Assembly: GCA_903921945.1 (NCBI GenBank)
Contig: CAIXSC010000977.1
Coordinates: forward strand, 1-6,792
Source of the DNA: an uncultured Planctomycetaceae bacterium
GTDB taxonomy: Bacteria > Planctomycetota > Planctomycetia > Pirellulales > Pirellulaceae
Direction: 5' to 3'
Length of the DNA stretch: 6,792 nucleotides
Below are positions 1 to 6,631 of this stretch, one piece after another. The first letter of the stretch is position 1; each line of letters starts with the position of its first letter. The position numbers and the translations under genes were made by a program. A model generated the notes under the pieces. It did not search any database. It saw nothing but the letters and a program-made list of their open reading frames with translations, and had not been told where the DNA came from.

Positions 1-728
1 AGAAACACCAGGATGTCGCCGTAGCGGTCGTGAATCAACAGCTCGTCCACCGCGTCGAGCACCGCAAGCACCCGGTCCGGCTCGTCGTCATCTTCGGCTT
101 CCCCAGGCGGCCGATACCACACGTCGACCGGATAGGTGCGGCCGGAAACCATGAGCACGGGCGCTGGACCGCTGGCGGTCGCGAAGTGCTGGCTGAACCG
201 TTCGGCGTCAATCGTCGCCGACGTGATGATCACGCGCAGATCGGGACGGCGCGGCAGGAGACGTTTCAGATAGCCGAGCAGGAAGTCGATGTTCAGCGAG
301 CGTTCATGCGCCTCGTCGACAATGATCGTGTCGTACTGGCCAAAGTTGCGGTCGCCTTGCGTCTCCGCCAACAGAATGCCGTCCGTCATCAGCTTGACGT
401 ACGCATTCGGGCCAGTCGTGTCGGTGAAGCGAATCTTGAAACCGACAGCGCCGCCGACCGTCGTGCCCAGCTCTTCCGCGAGCCGCGCGGCGACCGAACG
501 CGCGGCGATTCGCCGTGGCTGTGTGTGGCCAATCAACCGCTCGCGGCCACGGCCAAGCTCCAGGCAGATCTTCGGGAGCTGCGTCGACTTTCCGGAACCC
601 GTCTCGCCGCAGACGACGACCACGGGATGCAGTCGGATCGCGTTCGCGATTTCTTCGCGAACCGCGCAAATAGGCAACGCCGGATCGAAAGAGACCGGCA
701 GCAGTGGACGCGGTGGCGAACGGCTCAC
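1..728 (-). CDS. hrpA: ATP-dependent RNA helicase HrpA, DEAH family (3' end outside window)
   Basis: The minus strand stays open from a GTG at 728-726 to the left edge, giving 242 residues of an N-terminal helicase core. Visible motifs are Walker A GETGSGKS (residues 41-48), the motif Ia region GHTQPRRIAARSVAARLAEE (67-86), the HrpA-like stretch KLMTDGILLAETQ (112-124), Walker B/DEAH in IIVDEAHERSLNIDFLLGYL (135-154) and motif III SAT (170-172). DEAH with the RSLNIDFLLGYLK context points to HrpA rather than HrpB. The family hydrolyses ATP to remodel RNA and ribonucleoprotein in the cytoplasm; E. coli HrpA is about 1300 residues, so most of this gene lies outside. GTG is the only plausible start: an in-frame stop lies about nine codons upstream, with no other start codon between. 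Only about 40 residues precede Walker A, fewer than in E. coli. It starts one base after the sdhB stop, suggesting co-transcription with sdhCAB. No strong ribosome binding site is seen. Confidence 0.92.
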   Translation of the reverse strand, partial: MSRSPPRPLLPVSFDPALPICAVREEIANAIRLHPVVVVCGETGSGKSTQLPKICLELGRGRERLIGHTQPRRIAARSVAARLAEELGTTVGGAVGFKIRFTDTTGPNAYVKLMTDGILLAETQGDRNFGQYDTIIVDEAHERSLNIDFLLGYLKRLLPRRPDLRVIITSATIDAERFSQHFATASGPAPVLMVSGRTYPVDVWYRPPGEAEDDDEPDRVLAVLDAVDELLIHDRYGDILVF

Positions 729-729
729 G

Positions 730-1650
730 TCACTTGTCGAACCAACGCTGAATCATCCGCACGGTCGTCGCGCGACCCGCTCGGGCAATCGACGTGGTCA
801 GCGGAATATGTTTCGGGCAGACGGCCACACAGTTCTGCGCGTTGCCGCAGATCTGCAGTCCCCCTTCGCCCATCAACGCATCGGTGCGTTCGCCGGCGTT
901 CATCCGGCCGGTCGGATGCGAATTGAACAGCATGGCTTGGCTGATCGCATGGGCGCCCACAAAGTTCTTGTCGTAGGCGGCCTTCTTACGCTCGGCGAAC
1001 TGTTCGTCGGTCTCGCCTTCCTCGCGAGCGATCTCGACCTTCAAATATTGCGGGCATGCCTCCAGGCAGCAACCGCAGCTCATGCACTCGCTCAGCGGAT
1101 ACGACTGTTCCTGCTGTTCTTGGGATTGTCGCGGGCCGGCACCCATGTCGTAGTAGCCTTCGACCGGCACCCAAGCCTGGACGCGTTGCAGGGCGCGGAA
1201 AATTCGCGATCGATCGACCACCAGGTCGCGAACCACCGGGAATTTGGTCATCGGTTGCAGTTCGATTTCGCCGGGATTGTCGGTCAGCAGGCGATCGACA
1301 AGTGCCGAGCACGATTGGCGAACCCGTCCGTTGATCACCATCGTGCAGGCGCCGCACACTTCCTCCAAGCAATTACACTCCCAGGCGACGGGGGCCACCT
1401 GTTCATTGTCCACCGTCTTCGCCTTGGATGCGATCCGCTGCAGGACGCTGATCACGTTCATATCGGGCTCGTAGGCCACCCGATGACGCTCCCAGTAGCT
1501 TGCTTGGCCCGGCCCATCCTGCCGCAGAATGCGAACTTCGAACGAGTCCGGTTTGCCATGGCCGTTCGAGTCGGCGTGCCCGTCGGAATGTCCGTTCGCG
1601 TGCCCGTTCCCGTTCGAGTGCCCGTGCGAGTGATCGTGCGAAGCGGCCAT
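730..1650 (-). CDS. sdhB: Succinate dehydrogenase iron-sulfur subunit SdhB
   Basis: This 306-residue protein is the electron-transfer subunit of succinate:quinone oxidoreductase (complex II), carrying electrons from the SdhA FAD to the quinone site at the cytoplasmic membrane face. An N-terminal ferredoxin domain binds [2Fe-2S] through C94, C99, C102 and C114 (motif CNCLEEVCGAC, very like Bacillus SdhB). A C-terminal domain has C189-x2-C192-x2-C195-x3-C199-P and C268-x5-C274-x3-C278-P, the usual ligand pattern for the [4Fe-4S] and [3Fe-4S] clusters. Bacillus SdhB is about 250 residues; the extra length is partly an unusual N-terminus, residues 1-33, rich in His (8), Gly, Ser and Asn. ATG 1650 is chosen because no alternative in-frame ATG or GTG lies between it and the conserved domain; the Shine-Dalgarno is poor. 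The gene lies 105 bp after sdhA and one base before hrpA, on the same strand. The role is secure; the function of the His-rich extension is unknown. Confidence 0.96.
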   Translation of the reverse strand: MAASHDHSHGHSNGNGHANGHSDGHADSNGHGKPDSFEVRILRQDGPGQASYWERHRVAYEPDMNVISVLQRIASKAKTVDNEQVAPVAWECNCLEEVCGACTMVINGRVRQSCSALVDRLLTDNPGEIELQPMTKFPVVRDLVVDRSRIFRALQRVQAWVPVEGYYDMGAGPRQSQEQQEQSYPLSECMSCGCCLEACPQYLKVEIAREEGETDEQFAERKKAAYDKNFVGAHAISQAMLFNSHPTGRMNAGERTDALMGEGGLQICGNAQNCVAVCPKHIPLTTSIARAGRATTVRMIQRWFDK

Positions 1651-1755
1651 GGGATAAACCCCGATTGCAACGTTCAGGAACGAGAGGAAAGTGGTACTGA
1701 CGGGCCTTCAACGTCCCGCGACCCTAGAGGGTTACCGCGAGACTTCGGAAATCAT

Positions 1756-3723
1756 TCACGCGCTGGCGGCCAACGGCTTTTTGGCGGCGAGCCGATTCTT
1801 CCAAACCTCTTCGATCAATTCGGCTCCGACCAAGCCGTACAAACGCGGACGAGGCGGAATGATCGATGTATCGACATCTTCGTAGGTGATTTCGGGCTCG
1901 GTGCCTTTCAAAGTGGAGATCGTCGACTTCAGCCACTTGTTGGTGTTCGCCTCGAATTGATCACACCAAGCCTCGGCTTCGCGTCGCCGTTCCGCCGGAT
2001 CGGTCGCCTTGAGCCCGGGCATGGAGAAGTCCGGCTTGAAGTGGGCGCCCCGCGATTCGTCGCGCATTCTCGCGCCCTTCAGGATCGTTTTCGCGATCGG
2101 GAACATGTCGATCAGGGCCCGCGTGAAAACGACGTTTTGATTCGTCCAATTCCCCGAATCGGACAGCGAGCACTTCGCGGCTCGCGCTTCGAGTTCGCAG
2201 ACTTTGTCGTAAGCGGCGTCCAGTTGAGCATTCCGCCGAACGACCGTAGCCGCTCGGGTCATGATGTCGCCCAGTTCCTGATGGATCACATACGGATTCT
2301 CACCGCCGCCCGTCCGTCGGAGCAACGCGTCGTGTTCCCGCTGCTTATCGCGACGAGCCGACTCGAACAGGCTCGCGTCGAGATCGGCGGCCGCCTTCTT
2401 GTTGTTCTTCAGCAGCGTCTCGATAGCCGGCGCCACAACCAAGCCCGTGAAAATGCAGCTTAGCAGCGAGTTGGCGCCGAGCCGGTTCGCGCCGTGGTAC
2501 TGGTAGTCGCACTCGCCGATGGCGTAGAGTCCCGGGACGTTCGTCACATGGGTTTTCGGCGAACCGATTTGCAACCCGCCGGCGGCCGTGCGTTGGTAGT
2601 CGACCCACAGGCCGCCCATCGAGTAATGCACGGCGGGGAAAATTTTCATCGGCGTCGTCCGCGGATCGACACCCTGGAACTTCTCGTAGATGTCCAGGAT
2701 GCCGCCGAGCTTGCGGTCGAGTTCGCGTTTCGAGATGTGGGTGAGATCGAGGTACACGCACTGACGATCGCGTTCGACACTGAGCCCTTCGTTGACGCAG
2801 ATGTCGAAAATCTCGCGGGTCGCGATATCCCGGGGCACCAGATTGCCGTATTTCGGATAGCGGTCCTCGAGGAAGTAGTAGCGTTCGGATTCGGGAATCG
2901 ACTTGGCGTCGCGCTGATCTTGCGGCTTGCGCGGAACCCAGACGCGACCGCCCTCGCCGCGTGCCGATTCACTCATCAAACGCAACTTGTCGGCGCCGGG
3001 AATGGCCGTCGGATGCACCTGGATAAATTCGCCGTTGCCATACTTCGCACCCGCCTTGAAACAGCGCGATACCGCGCTGCCGGTGCAGACCATCGACATC
3101 GTCGATCGGCCGTAGATCAAACCGCACCCGCCTGACGCGACGACGACCGCGTCGGCCGGGAACGAGCGGATTTCCATCGACACCAAGTCTTGGCCGAGCG
3201 CTCCGCGGCATACGCCGTCGCCATCGAGCACCGGCCCGAGAAAATCCCAGTACTCGAACTTCCGCACAAGGCCGGCTGACTCCCACCGCCGCACCTGTTC
3301 GTCCAAAGCGTAGAGCAGTTGCTGGCCGGTCGTGGCGCCGGCGAACGCGGTTCGCTTGTAGAGCGTTCCGCCGAAACGGCGGCGATCCAAGAAGCCTTCC
3401 TGGGTGCGATTGAATGGAACGCCGAGGCGATCCATGAGGTCGATGATCTTCGGGCCCCAGTCGGCCATTTCCTTGACGGGCGGCTGGTGCTGGAGAAAGT
3501 CTCCTCCGTACACCGTGTCATCGAAGTGTTGCCATTCGGTGTCACCCTGCTGCCGCGTCAGGTCGTTGACACTGTTGATCCCGCCCTGGGCGCAAACGCT
3601 GTGCGAGCGTTTCACCGGAACAAGGCTCATCATGTCGACGGCGATGCCCAGTTCCGCCAGCTTCATTGTCGCGGCGAGACCTGCGAGTCCGCCGCCGATC
3701 ACCATCACGCGTTGCTTCGCCAT
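1756..3723 (-). CDS. sdhA: Succinate dehydrogenase flavoprotein subunit SdhA
   Basis: This 655-residue catalytic subunit of complex II oxidises succinate to fumarate in the TCA cycle, on the cytoplasmic side of the membrane. The N-terminal Rossmann dinucleotide motif is IGGGLAGLAA (9-18). H41 in RSHSVCAQGGIN is the expected covalent FAD attachment residue. Active-site landmarks of the family are present: H237 in HPTAIP, R255 in SARGEGG, H366 in HYSMGG, E404 in AIGECD, and R414 in HGANRLGANSLL. A C-terminal helical and capping region follows (about 480-655), including RDESRGAHFKPDF (554-566). Bacillus SdhA is about 586 residues; this protein is longer, mainly by insertions and a short Ala/Lys-rich end. 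The start is ATG 3723, directly before the FAD motif, with AAGG about 11 bases upstream as a weak ribosome binding site. It sits 54 bp after sdhC and 105 bp before sdhB. All key residues are intact, so it should be active. Fumarate reductase is the alternative name for the same architecture. Confidence 0.97.
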   Translation of the reverse strand: MAKQRVMVIGGGLAGLAATMKLAELGIAVDMMSLVPVKRSHSVCAQGGINSVNDLTRQQGDTEWQHFDDTVYGGDFLQHQPPVKEMADWGPKIIDLMDRLGVPFNRTQEGFLDRRRFGGTLYKRTAFAGATTGQQLLYALDEQVRRWESAGLVRKFEYWDFLGPVLDGDGVCRGALGQDLVSMEIRSFPADAVVVASGGCGLIYGRSTMSMVCTGSAVSRCFKAGAKYGNGEFIQVHPTAIPGADKLRLMSESARGEGGRVWVPRKPQDQRDAKSIPESERYYFLEDRYPKYGNLVPRDIATREIFDICVNEGLSVERDRQCVYLDLTHISKRELDRKLGGILDIYEKFQGVDPRTTPMKIFPAVHYSMGGLWVDYQRTAAGGLQIGSPKTHVTNVPGLYAIGECDYQYHGANRLGANSLLSCIFTGLVVAPAIETLLKNNKKAAADLDASLFESARRDKQREHDALLRRTGGGENPYVIHQELGDIMTRAATVVRRNAQLDAAYDKVCELEARAAKCSLSDSGNWTNQNVVFTRALIDMFPIAKTILKGARMRDESRGAHFKPDFSMPGLKATDPAERRREAEAWCDQFEANTNKWLKSTISTLKGTEPEITYEDVDTSIIPPRPRLYGLVGAELIEEVWKNRLAAKKPLAASA

Positions 3724-3777
3724 GCTGAGTTACCTTGGGTTCGAACCGCCGCTTGCCGGGTGTTTCGGATTCGCTGT

Positions 3778-4752
3778 CTAGTTACCCGTCGCCACGTTGC
3801 CCGAATTCACGGGTGCCGCGTTCGCGTCGGAGGCCGCGGCAGCACCCGCACCGGTCGGGGCCGCTTCAGCCGGGGCCGCTTCAGTCGGGGCCGCTTCAGT
3901 CGGGGCCGCTTCAGCCGGGGCCGCATTCGTAGGGGCTGCCTCTTCGCTCGGCGTGGCGGGAGCGGGCTGGGAACGCTTGTTTTCGTCGGGATCGATGTCG
4001 TGCGAAGCGACCTTCGCGTTATACATCGTGTCTTCCACTTCCTTCGCCTTGACGGTGTCGATCTGGCGGGGAGCGAACGTGGCGGCTACCGAAACCACGC
4101 CGAGACCGACACCGAACGCCACGCACAACTGGCCCGCGCGTCGCATGGCGGCCGGCGAGGTCCAGATGCCCCAGCGGATCCCGAACGACCAGAGGCCGTT
4201 CGACAGGTGGAACACGCACGACAGGACACCCGCCAAGTACAGCAACGGGATCAAGGCCGACTTCTGGAAGGCGGCTCCGAGGGTCGACGCCGCGTTGTAT
4301 GGCTTGAACTGAGCGCCACCCAGCGGAACGGCGACGCCTTCGAGCCAAGCCGGGAAATGGAACCAACCGTGCAGATGGAACACGTGAGCGAAAATGAAGA
4401 CCAGGGCGATCAAGCCGCTGGCCCGCTGCAGCGAGTATCGCCAGTTGCTTCCGTAGTTGTAGCTGCCGGTGTTCGGCAAGCCGCCACGGATGATCACGAC
4501 CCCCATGACGGCATGGAAGATGATCGGGAGGAAGATGAACGTCCACTCGACGATCGGCAGCACAGGCCCGAGGCTGTGAATCATGTTGACCGCCCGCTGG
4601 AAATTCGCGGGGCCTGCCAACAGGCTGCAATTCGTAATCAGGTGTACCACCATGTACGCCCCGACCGGAACAAGTCCGCAGAGCGAAAACAGGCGGCGAA
4701 TGAGGAATTCGTTGCGAGCGACGAACGACTGCGACGAGGATGATTCGGACAC
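3778..4752 (-). CDS. sdhC: Succinate dehydrogenase cytochrome b558-type membrane subunit SdhC
   Basis: This is the single membrane anchor of a B-type succinate dehydrogenase: it binds two b haems, anchors SdhAB and forms the quinone site. The N-terminus RNEFLIRRLFSLCGLVPVGA (13-32) closely resembles Bacillus SdhC. Five hydrophobic helices are visible at roughly 22-40, 70-89, 112-130, 168-190 and 208-226. Histidines suited to haem ligation are H37, H80, H123 or H126, and H182, one in each of the first four helices, as in the Bacillus dihaem subunit. About 95 residues follow the last helix, ending in an Ala/Pro/Glu/Thr tail with pentapeptide repeats (about 262-305), so the protein is 324 residues against roughly 200 in Bacillus. 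The start is GTG 4752, with AGGAG four bases upstream. An in-frame ATG at 4887 would add 45 residues unlike the family and run through the predicted promoter. The gene opens the sdhCAB operon. Confidence 0.93.
   Translation of the reverse strand: MSESSSSQSFVARNEFLIRRLFSLCGLVPVGAYMVVHLITNCSLLAGPANFQRAVNMIHSLGPVLPIVEWTFIFLPIIFHAVMGVVIIRGGLPNTGSYNYGSNWRYSLQRASGLIALVFIFAHVFHLHGWFHFPAWLEGVAVPLGGAQFKPYNAASTLGAAFQKSALIPLLYLAGVLSCVFHLSNGLWSFGIRWGIWTSPAAMRRAGQLCVAFGVGLGVVSVAATFAPRQIDTVKAKEVEDTMYNAKVASHDIDPDENKRSQPAPATPSEEAAPTNAAPAEAAPTEAAPTEAAPAEAAPTGAGAAAASDANAAPVNSGNVATGN
3857..3931. repeat. 15-bp tandem repeat inside the sdhC tail
   Basis: Five tandem 15-bp units begin at 3857, 3872, 3887, 3902 and 3917, with consensus GGGGCCGCTTCAGYC on the plus strand. 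The first four differ only at one C/T position, the fifth is diverged, and a remnant begins at 3932. Read on the minus strand they encode AAPTE or AAPAE pentapeptides of the SdhC tail. The unit is a multiple of three, so changes in copy number keep the frame. It is probably a slippage-prone low-complexity region. Confidence 0.9.
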
Positions 4753-4789
4753 CGCACTCCTGCCTTTCGCCTGGAAACCCACTGGTCCC

Positions 4790-4817
4790 AACCGCCAGTA
4801 GTATAGGAACCGCCAGT
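4790..4817. repeat. Pair of 10-bp direct repeats around the sdh -10 box
   Basis: AACCGCCAGT occurs at 4790-4799 and again, identical, at 4808-4817, with an 18-bp start-to-start distance. The eight bases between contain the candidate sdh -10 box TATACT (minus strand, 4805-4800). The arrangement suggests two tandem operator half-sites for a regulator contacting the promoter. That is inference; no regulator family is recognised from the sequence. Confidence 0.5.
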
Positions 4818-4827
4818 TCGTCCGCAA
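4800..4827 (-). promoter_or_regulatory. Candidate sigma70-type promoter for sdhCAB
   Basis: On the minus strand, TTGCGG (4827-4822) is followed after 16 bases by TATACT (4805-4800). The -10 box matches five of six consensus positions; the -35 box is weak, at three of six. Predicted transcription would start near 4793, giving a leader of about 40 bases before the GTG at 4752. It lies in the right place upstream of the first operon gene. The call rests on consensus matching alone. Confidence 0.4.
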
Positions 4828-4837
4828 CGGGTCGCAA

Positions 4838-4866
4838 TTGCCTTGATTCGAACGGGGAATTATTGT
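4838..4866 (+). promoter_or_regulatory. Candidate promoter for the receiver gene
   Basis: TTGCCT (4838-4843) and TATTGT (4861-4866) are separated by 17 bases and each match four of six consensus positions. They lie in the only clearly A/T-rich patch of the intergenic region, about 40 bases before the ATG at 4911. The pattern is weak and based on consensus only. Confidence 0.3.
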
Positions 4867-4910
4867 TAAAAAAGGACTAGATTCCATGTTCGGTTTGGAC
4901 GGTGAACGCC

Positions 4911-5300
4911 ATGTTGGTCGACTCTCCTGCCCTCCTCATTGCCGACGACGACGCCGGGTTCCGGGAAACTCTGCGAGAGGTACTCGCTCCCAAGGGGTAT
5001 CGGACCCTACTGGCCTCGGACGGCGAGGAAGCGTTGCGCATCGTTCGCAGCGAGATCGTCCACCTCATGCTGCTTGACTTCCATATGCCGCATTGCACCG
5101 GCCTGCAGCTCGCTCGCACTGTCCGCGAATCGCAATTCGCCATTCCCTGGATTCTGCTGTCGGCGGGCTTGGACGACACCATCGTCCGCGAGGCGCAAGC
5201 CGCCGACGTCTTCTACGTGCTCGCAAAACCGTTCCGAAAAGCTCAACTCACCACGGTCATCGCCGACGCACTTCGCGACCGCTACGACTGGGTGGCGTGA
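4911..5300 (+). CDS. Stand-alone response-regulator receiver protein
   Basis: This small cytoplasmic protein of 129 residues is one CheY-like receiver domain with no output domain. Counting from the alternative GTG at 4902 (132 residues), the acidic pocket is D15-D16-D17 in LLIADDDAGF, the phosphoacceptor is D59 in LMLLDFHMP, the conserved Ser/Thr is S87 in ILLSAG, the switch aromatic is Y105 in VFYVLAKPF, and the conserved lysine is K109. All residues needed for phosphorylation are present, so it should accept phosphate from a histidine kinase not encoded here. ATG 4911 is preferred because GGTGA (4901-4905) lies five bases upstream as a Shine-Dalgarno match; GTG 4902 adds only three residues. 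The gene is divergent from sdhC and upstream of prfB on the same strand. The partner and output are unknown; it may act by protein-protein contact, like CheY or Spo0F. Confidence 0.85.
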   Translation: MLVDSPALLIADDDAGFRETLREVLAPKGYRTLLASDGEEALRIVRSEIVHLMLLDFHMPHCTGLQLARTVRESQFAIPWILLSAGLDDTIVREAQAADVFYVLAKPFRKAQLTTVIADALRDRYDWVA

Positions 5301-5364
5301 CAAACGCCGGGCTGCGATGAGTCGCCGTTGGCCGATCCTGGTCGCTCGTCGACGGTCCGTCCGG

Positions 5365-5393
5365 TTCCCAACGGGGGGCTGTTGGGCTACGAT
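5365..5393 (+). promoter_or_regulatory. Weak candidate promoter upstream of prfB
   Basis: TTCCCA (5365-5370) and TACGAT (5388-5393) are spaced by 17 bases; each matches four of six consensus positions. They lie about 70 bases before the prfB ATG. No terminator is seen after the receiver gene, so read-through from there is equally possible. This is a tentative call. Confidence 0.2.
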
Positions 5394-5451
5394 TTTCCGA
5401 CTTAGTCAGAACATTCGGGCCAGATGTAGGCGGTCACGGTTGGCGGGCGGC

Positions 5452-5457
5452 AAGGAG
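5452..5457 (+). promoter_or_regulatory. Ribosome binding site of prfB
   Basis: AAGGAG lies seven bases before ATG 5465. It is the strongest Shine-Dalgarno in the window. It fixes the true start of prfB in the short upstream frame that ends at the internal TGA, and so supports the frameshifted reading. Confidence 0.8.
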
Positions 5458-5464
5458 CGATCCG

Positions 5465-6572
5465 ATGGATGCGGAACTGAAGAATCGGGTGGACGTAATT
5501 CATCGTCGGCTGGTGCAACTGCGAGACAGTCTTTGACCTCGAGTCTAAAAAACGTGCTCTGTCGGAACTTGAGGATCGAATGTCGCGGCCCGGTTTCTGG
5601 GACAACCAGGAACGCGCTCAGGGGGTCGTAGGCGAACTGAAGTCGCTGCGGCTCATTCTGAAACCGCTCGAGGATTCCCTGGCCGCCGCCGCCGATCTCG
5701 ACGGCTTGATGGAACTGGCTGGCGATGATCCGTCGGCCGAAGGAGACGTTCGTCTCGAAATTGAGCGCATCGAGGCAACGCTCAACGACCTCGAACTTCG
5801 TGCGCTGCTCAACGGCCCCCATGACGGGGCGGGCGCGATCCTCAGCATTCACGCTCGCGACGGCGGGACGGATGCCAACGACTGGGCCGAAATGCTGCAG
5901 CGGATGTACTCGCAGTGGGCCCAAAAGAACGATTACGCGATTGAAATCCTCGACCGTGTTCCCGACGACGTCGCCGGCATTCAAAGCGTGACGCTCGCCA
6001 TCCGCGGTCCGATGGCGTACGGCTATCTGAAGGGTGAAATGGGGATCCACCGGCTCGTGCGGATCAGTCCGTTCAATTCGGAAGGCAAGCGTCAAACGAG
6101 CTTCGCGGCGGTCGATGTCTCGCCGGAGATCGACGACAGCATCAAGGTGGAAATCGACGAGGCGGATGTACGCGAGGACGTTTTCCGGGCGAGCGGCGCG
6201 GGCGGCCAGCACGTGAACAAGACCAGCAGCGCGATCCGGCTCACCCACATTCCGACCGGTATTGTCGTGCAGTGCCAAAACGAACGCAGCCAGCACAAGA
6301 ACCGGGCGTTCGCGTGGAAGATGCTGCGGGCGCGGATGGTGCGGGCCGAAGAGGAAAAACGCGAAGCCCAAGACGCCGAGAAGTACAAGAGCCAAGCGCG
6401 GACCGGCTTCGGATCGCAAATCCGCAACTACTTCCTGCATCCCGACCAGCGGGTCAAGGATGCTCGCACGGGCTATTCGTCCACCCAGTTCCACGACGTG
6501 CTGGACGGCGACATCCAAGGCTTTCTCGACTCGTTCCTCCGCTGGCGAGTGCAGCAGCACGAGGCGGCTTAG
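5465..6572 (+). CDS. prfB: Peptide chain release factor 2, expressed by +1 programmed frameshift
   Basis: RF2 recognises UGA and UAA in the ribosomal A site and triggers peptide release. The reading is in two parts: 23 codons from ATG 5465 to CTT 5531-5533, then an in-frame TGA (5534-5536); skipping T5534 continues in +1 as GAC CTC GAG to TAG 6570-6572. The joined product is 368 residues (E. coli RF2: 365). The anticodon-mimic tripeptide SPF is at about 201-203 in RISPFNSEGKRQTSF, and the catalytic GGQ at about 246-248 in GAGGQHVNKTSSAIRL. SPF marks RF2 rather than RF1, which has PxT. The post-shift frame also contains the usual SRPGFWD segment (39-45). A start at ATG 5580 would give only 330 residues and drop the conserved N-terminus. 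Low RF2 is expected to favour the shift and high RF2 termination, giving autoregulation. A strong ribosome binding site precedes it and an intrinsic terminator follows. Confidence 0.96.
5522..5537 (+). promoter_or_regulatory. prfB +1 programmed frameshift site
   Basis: The slippery element CTT-TGA-C (5531-5537) is intact: CUU in the P site, UGA in the A site and a following C that weakens termination. The bases at the position of the usual Shine-Dalgarno-like stimulator (5522-5527) read CGAGAC instead of the E. coli AGGGGG, with the same three-base spacing to CTT. The site is certain from the two frames; how efficient it is cannot be told from sequence. Confidence 0.92.
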
Positions 6573-6577
6573 CTTAG

Positions 6578-6593
6578 CCCCAAGCGTTTGGGG
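6578..6593 (+). other. Short hairpin after prfB
   Basis: CCCCAA (6578-6583) and TTGGGG (6588-6593) form a perfect six-base stem with a four-base loop, starting five bases after the prfB stop codon. No T-run follows, so it is not a terminator on its own. It could protect the mRNA 3' end or assist the terminator just downstream. Confidence 0.55.
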
Positions 6594-6605
6594 TTCGCCA
6601 ACGAG

Positions 6606-6631
6606 AAAACTCGCGATCCAGCGAGTTTTTT
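6606..6631 (+). terminator. Rho-independent terminator of prfB
   Basis: AAAACTCGC (6606-6614) pairs perfectly with GCGAGTTTT (6621-6629) around a six-base loop, and the T-run spans 6626-6631. The A-run on the left arm means the structure could also work for transcription from the right on the minus strand. It lies about 34 bases after the prfB stop. Confidence 0.85.

Noticed and set aside
1651..1755. Possible small gene or riboswitch between sdhA and sdhB
   Set aside because: The 105 bases hold no start with a ribosome binding site and only a weak ACCCT/AGGGT palindrome; no known leader motif is recognisable.
289..2463. 724-codon open frame on the plus strand across sdhA, sdhB and part of hrpA
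   Set aside because: It is antisense to three well-supported genes with conserved motifs. The translation is low in recognisable motifs and rich in Arg, as expected for a shadow of GC-biased codons.
3319..4743. 474-codon open frame on the plus strand across sdhA and sdhC
   Set aside because: It is antisense to genes with clear haem, FAD and active-site residues; its repeat RGRFS tract is just the sdhC tail repeat read on the other strand.
4753..4887. 45-residue upstream extension of SdhC from ATG 4887
   Set aside because: The added residues do not resemble SdhC N-termini, the region contains the candidate promoter, and GTG 4752 has an AGGAG four bases upstream directly before the conserved start.
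5534..5536. TGA in prfB as a disabling mutation or sequencing error
   Set aside because: CTT-TGA-C at codon 24 is the classic RF2 autoregulatory frameshift site and the +1 frame continues into a complete, conserved RF2.
5406..6560. 384-codon open frame on the minus strand across prfB
   Set aside because: It is antisense to RF2, whose SPF and GGQ motifs are intact. No family motif is visible in it.
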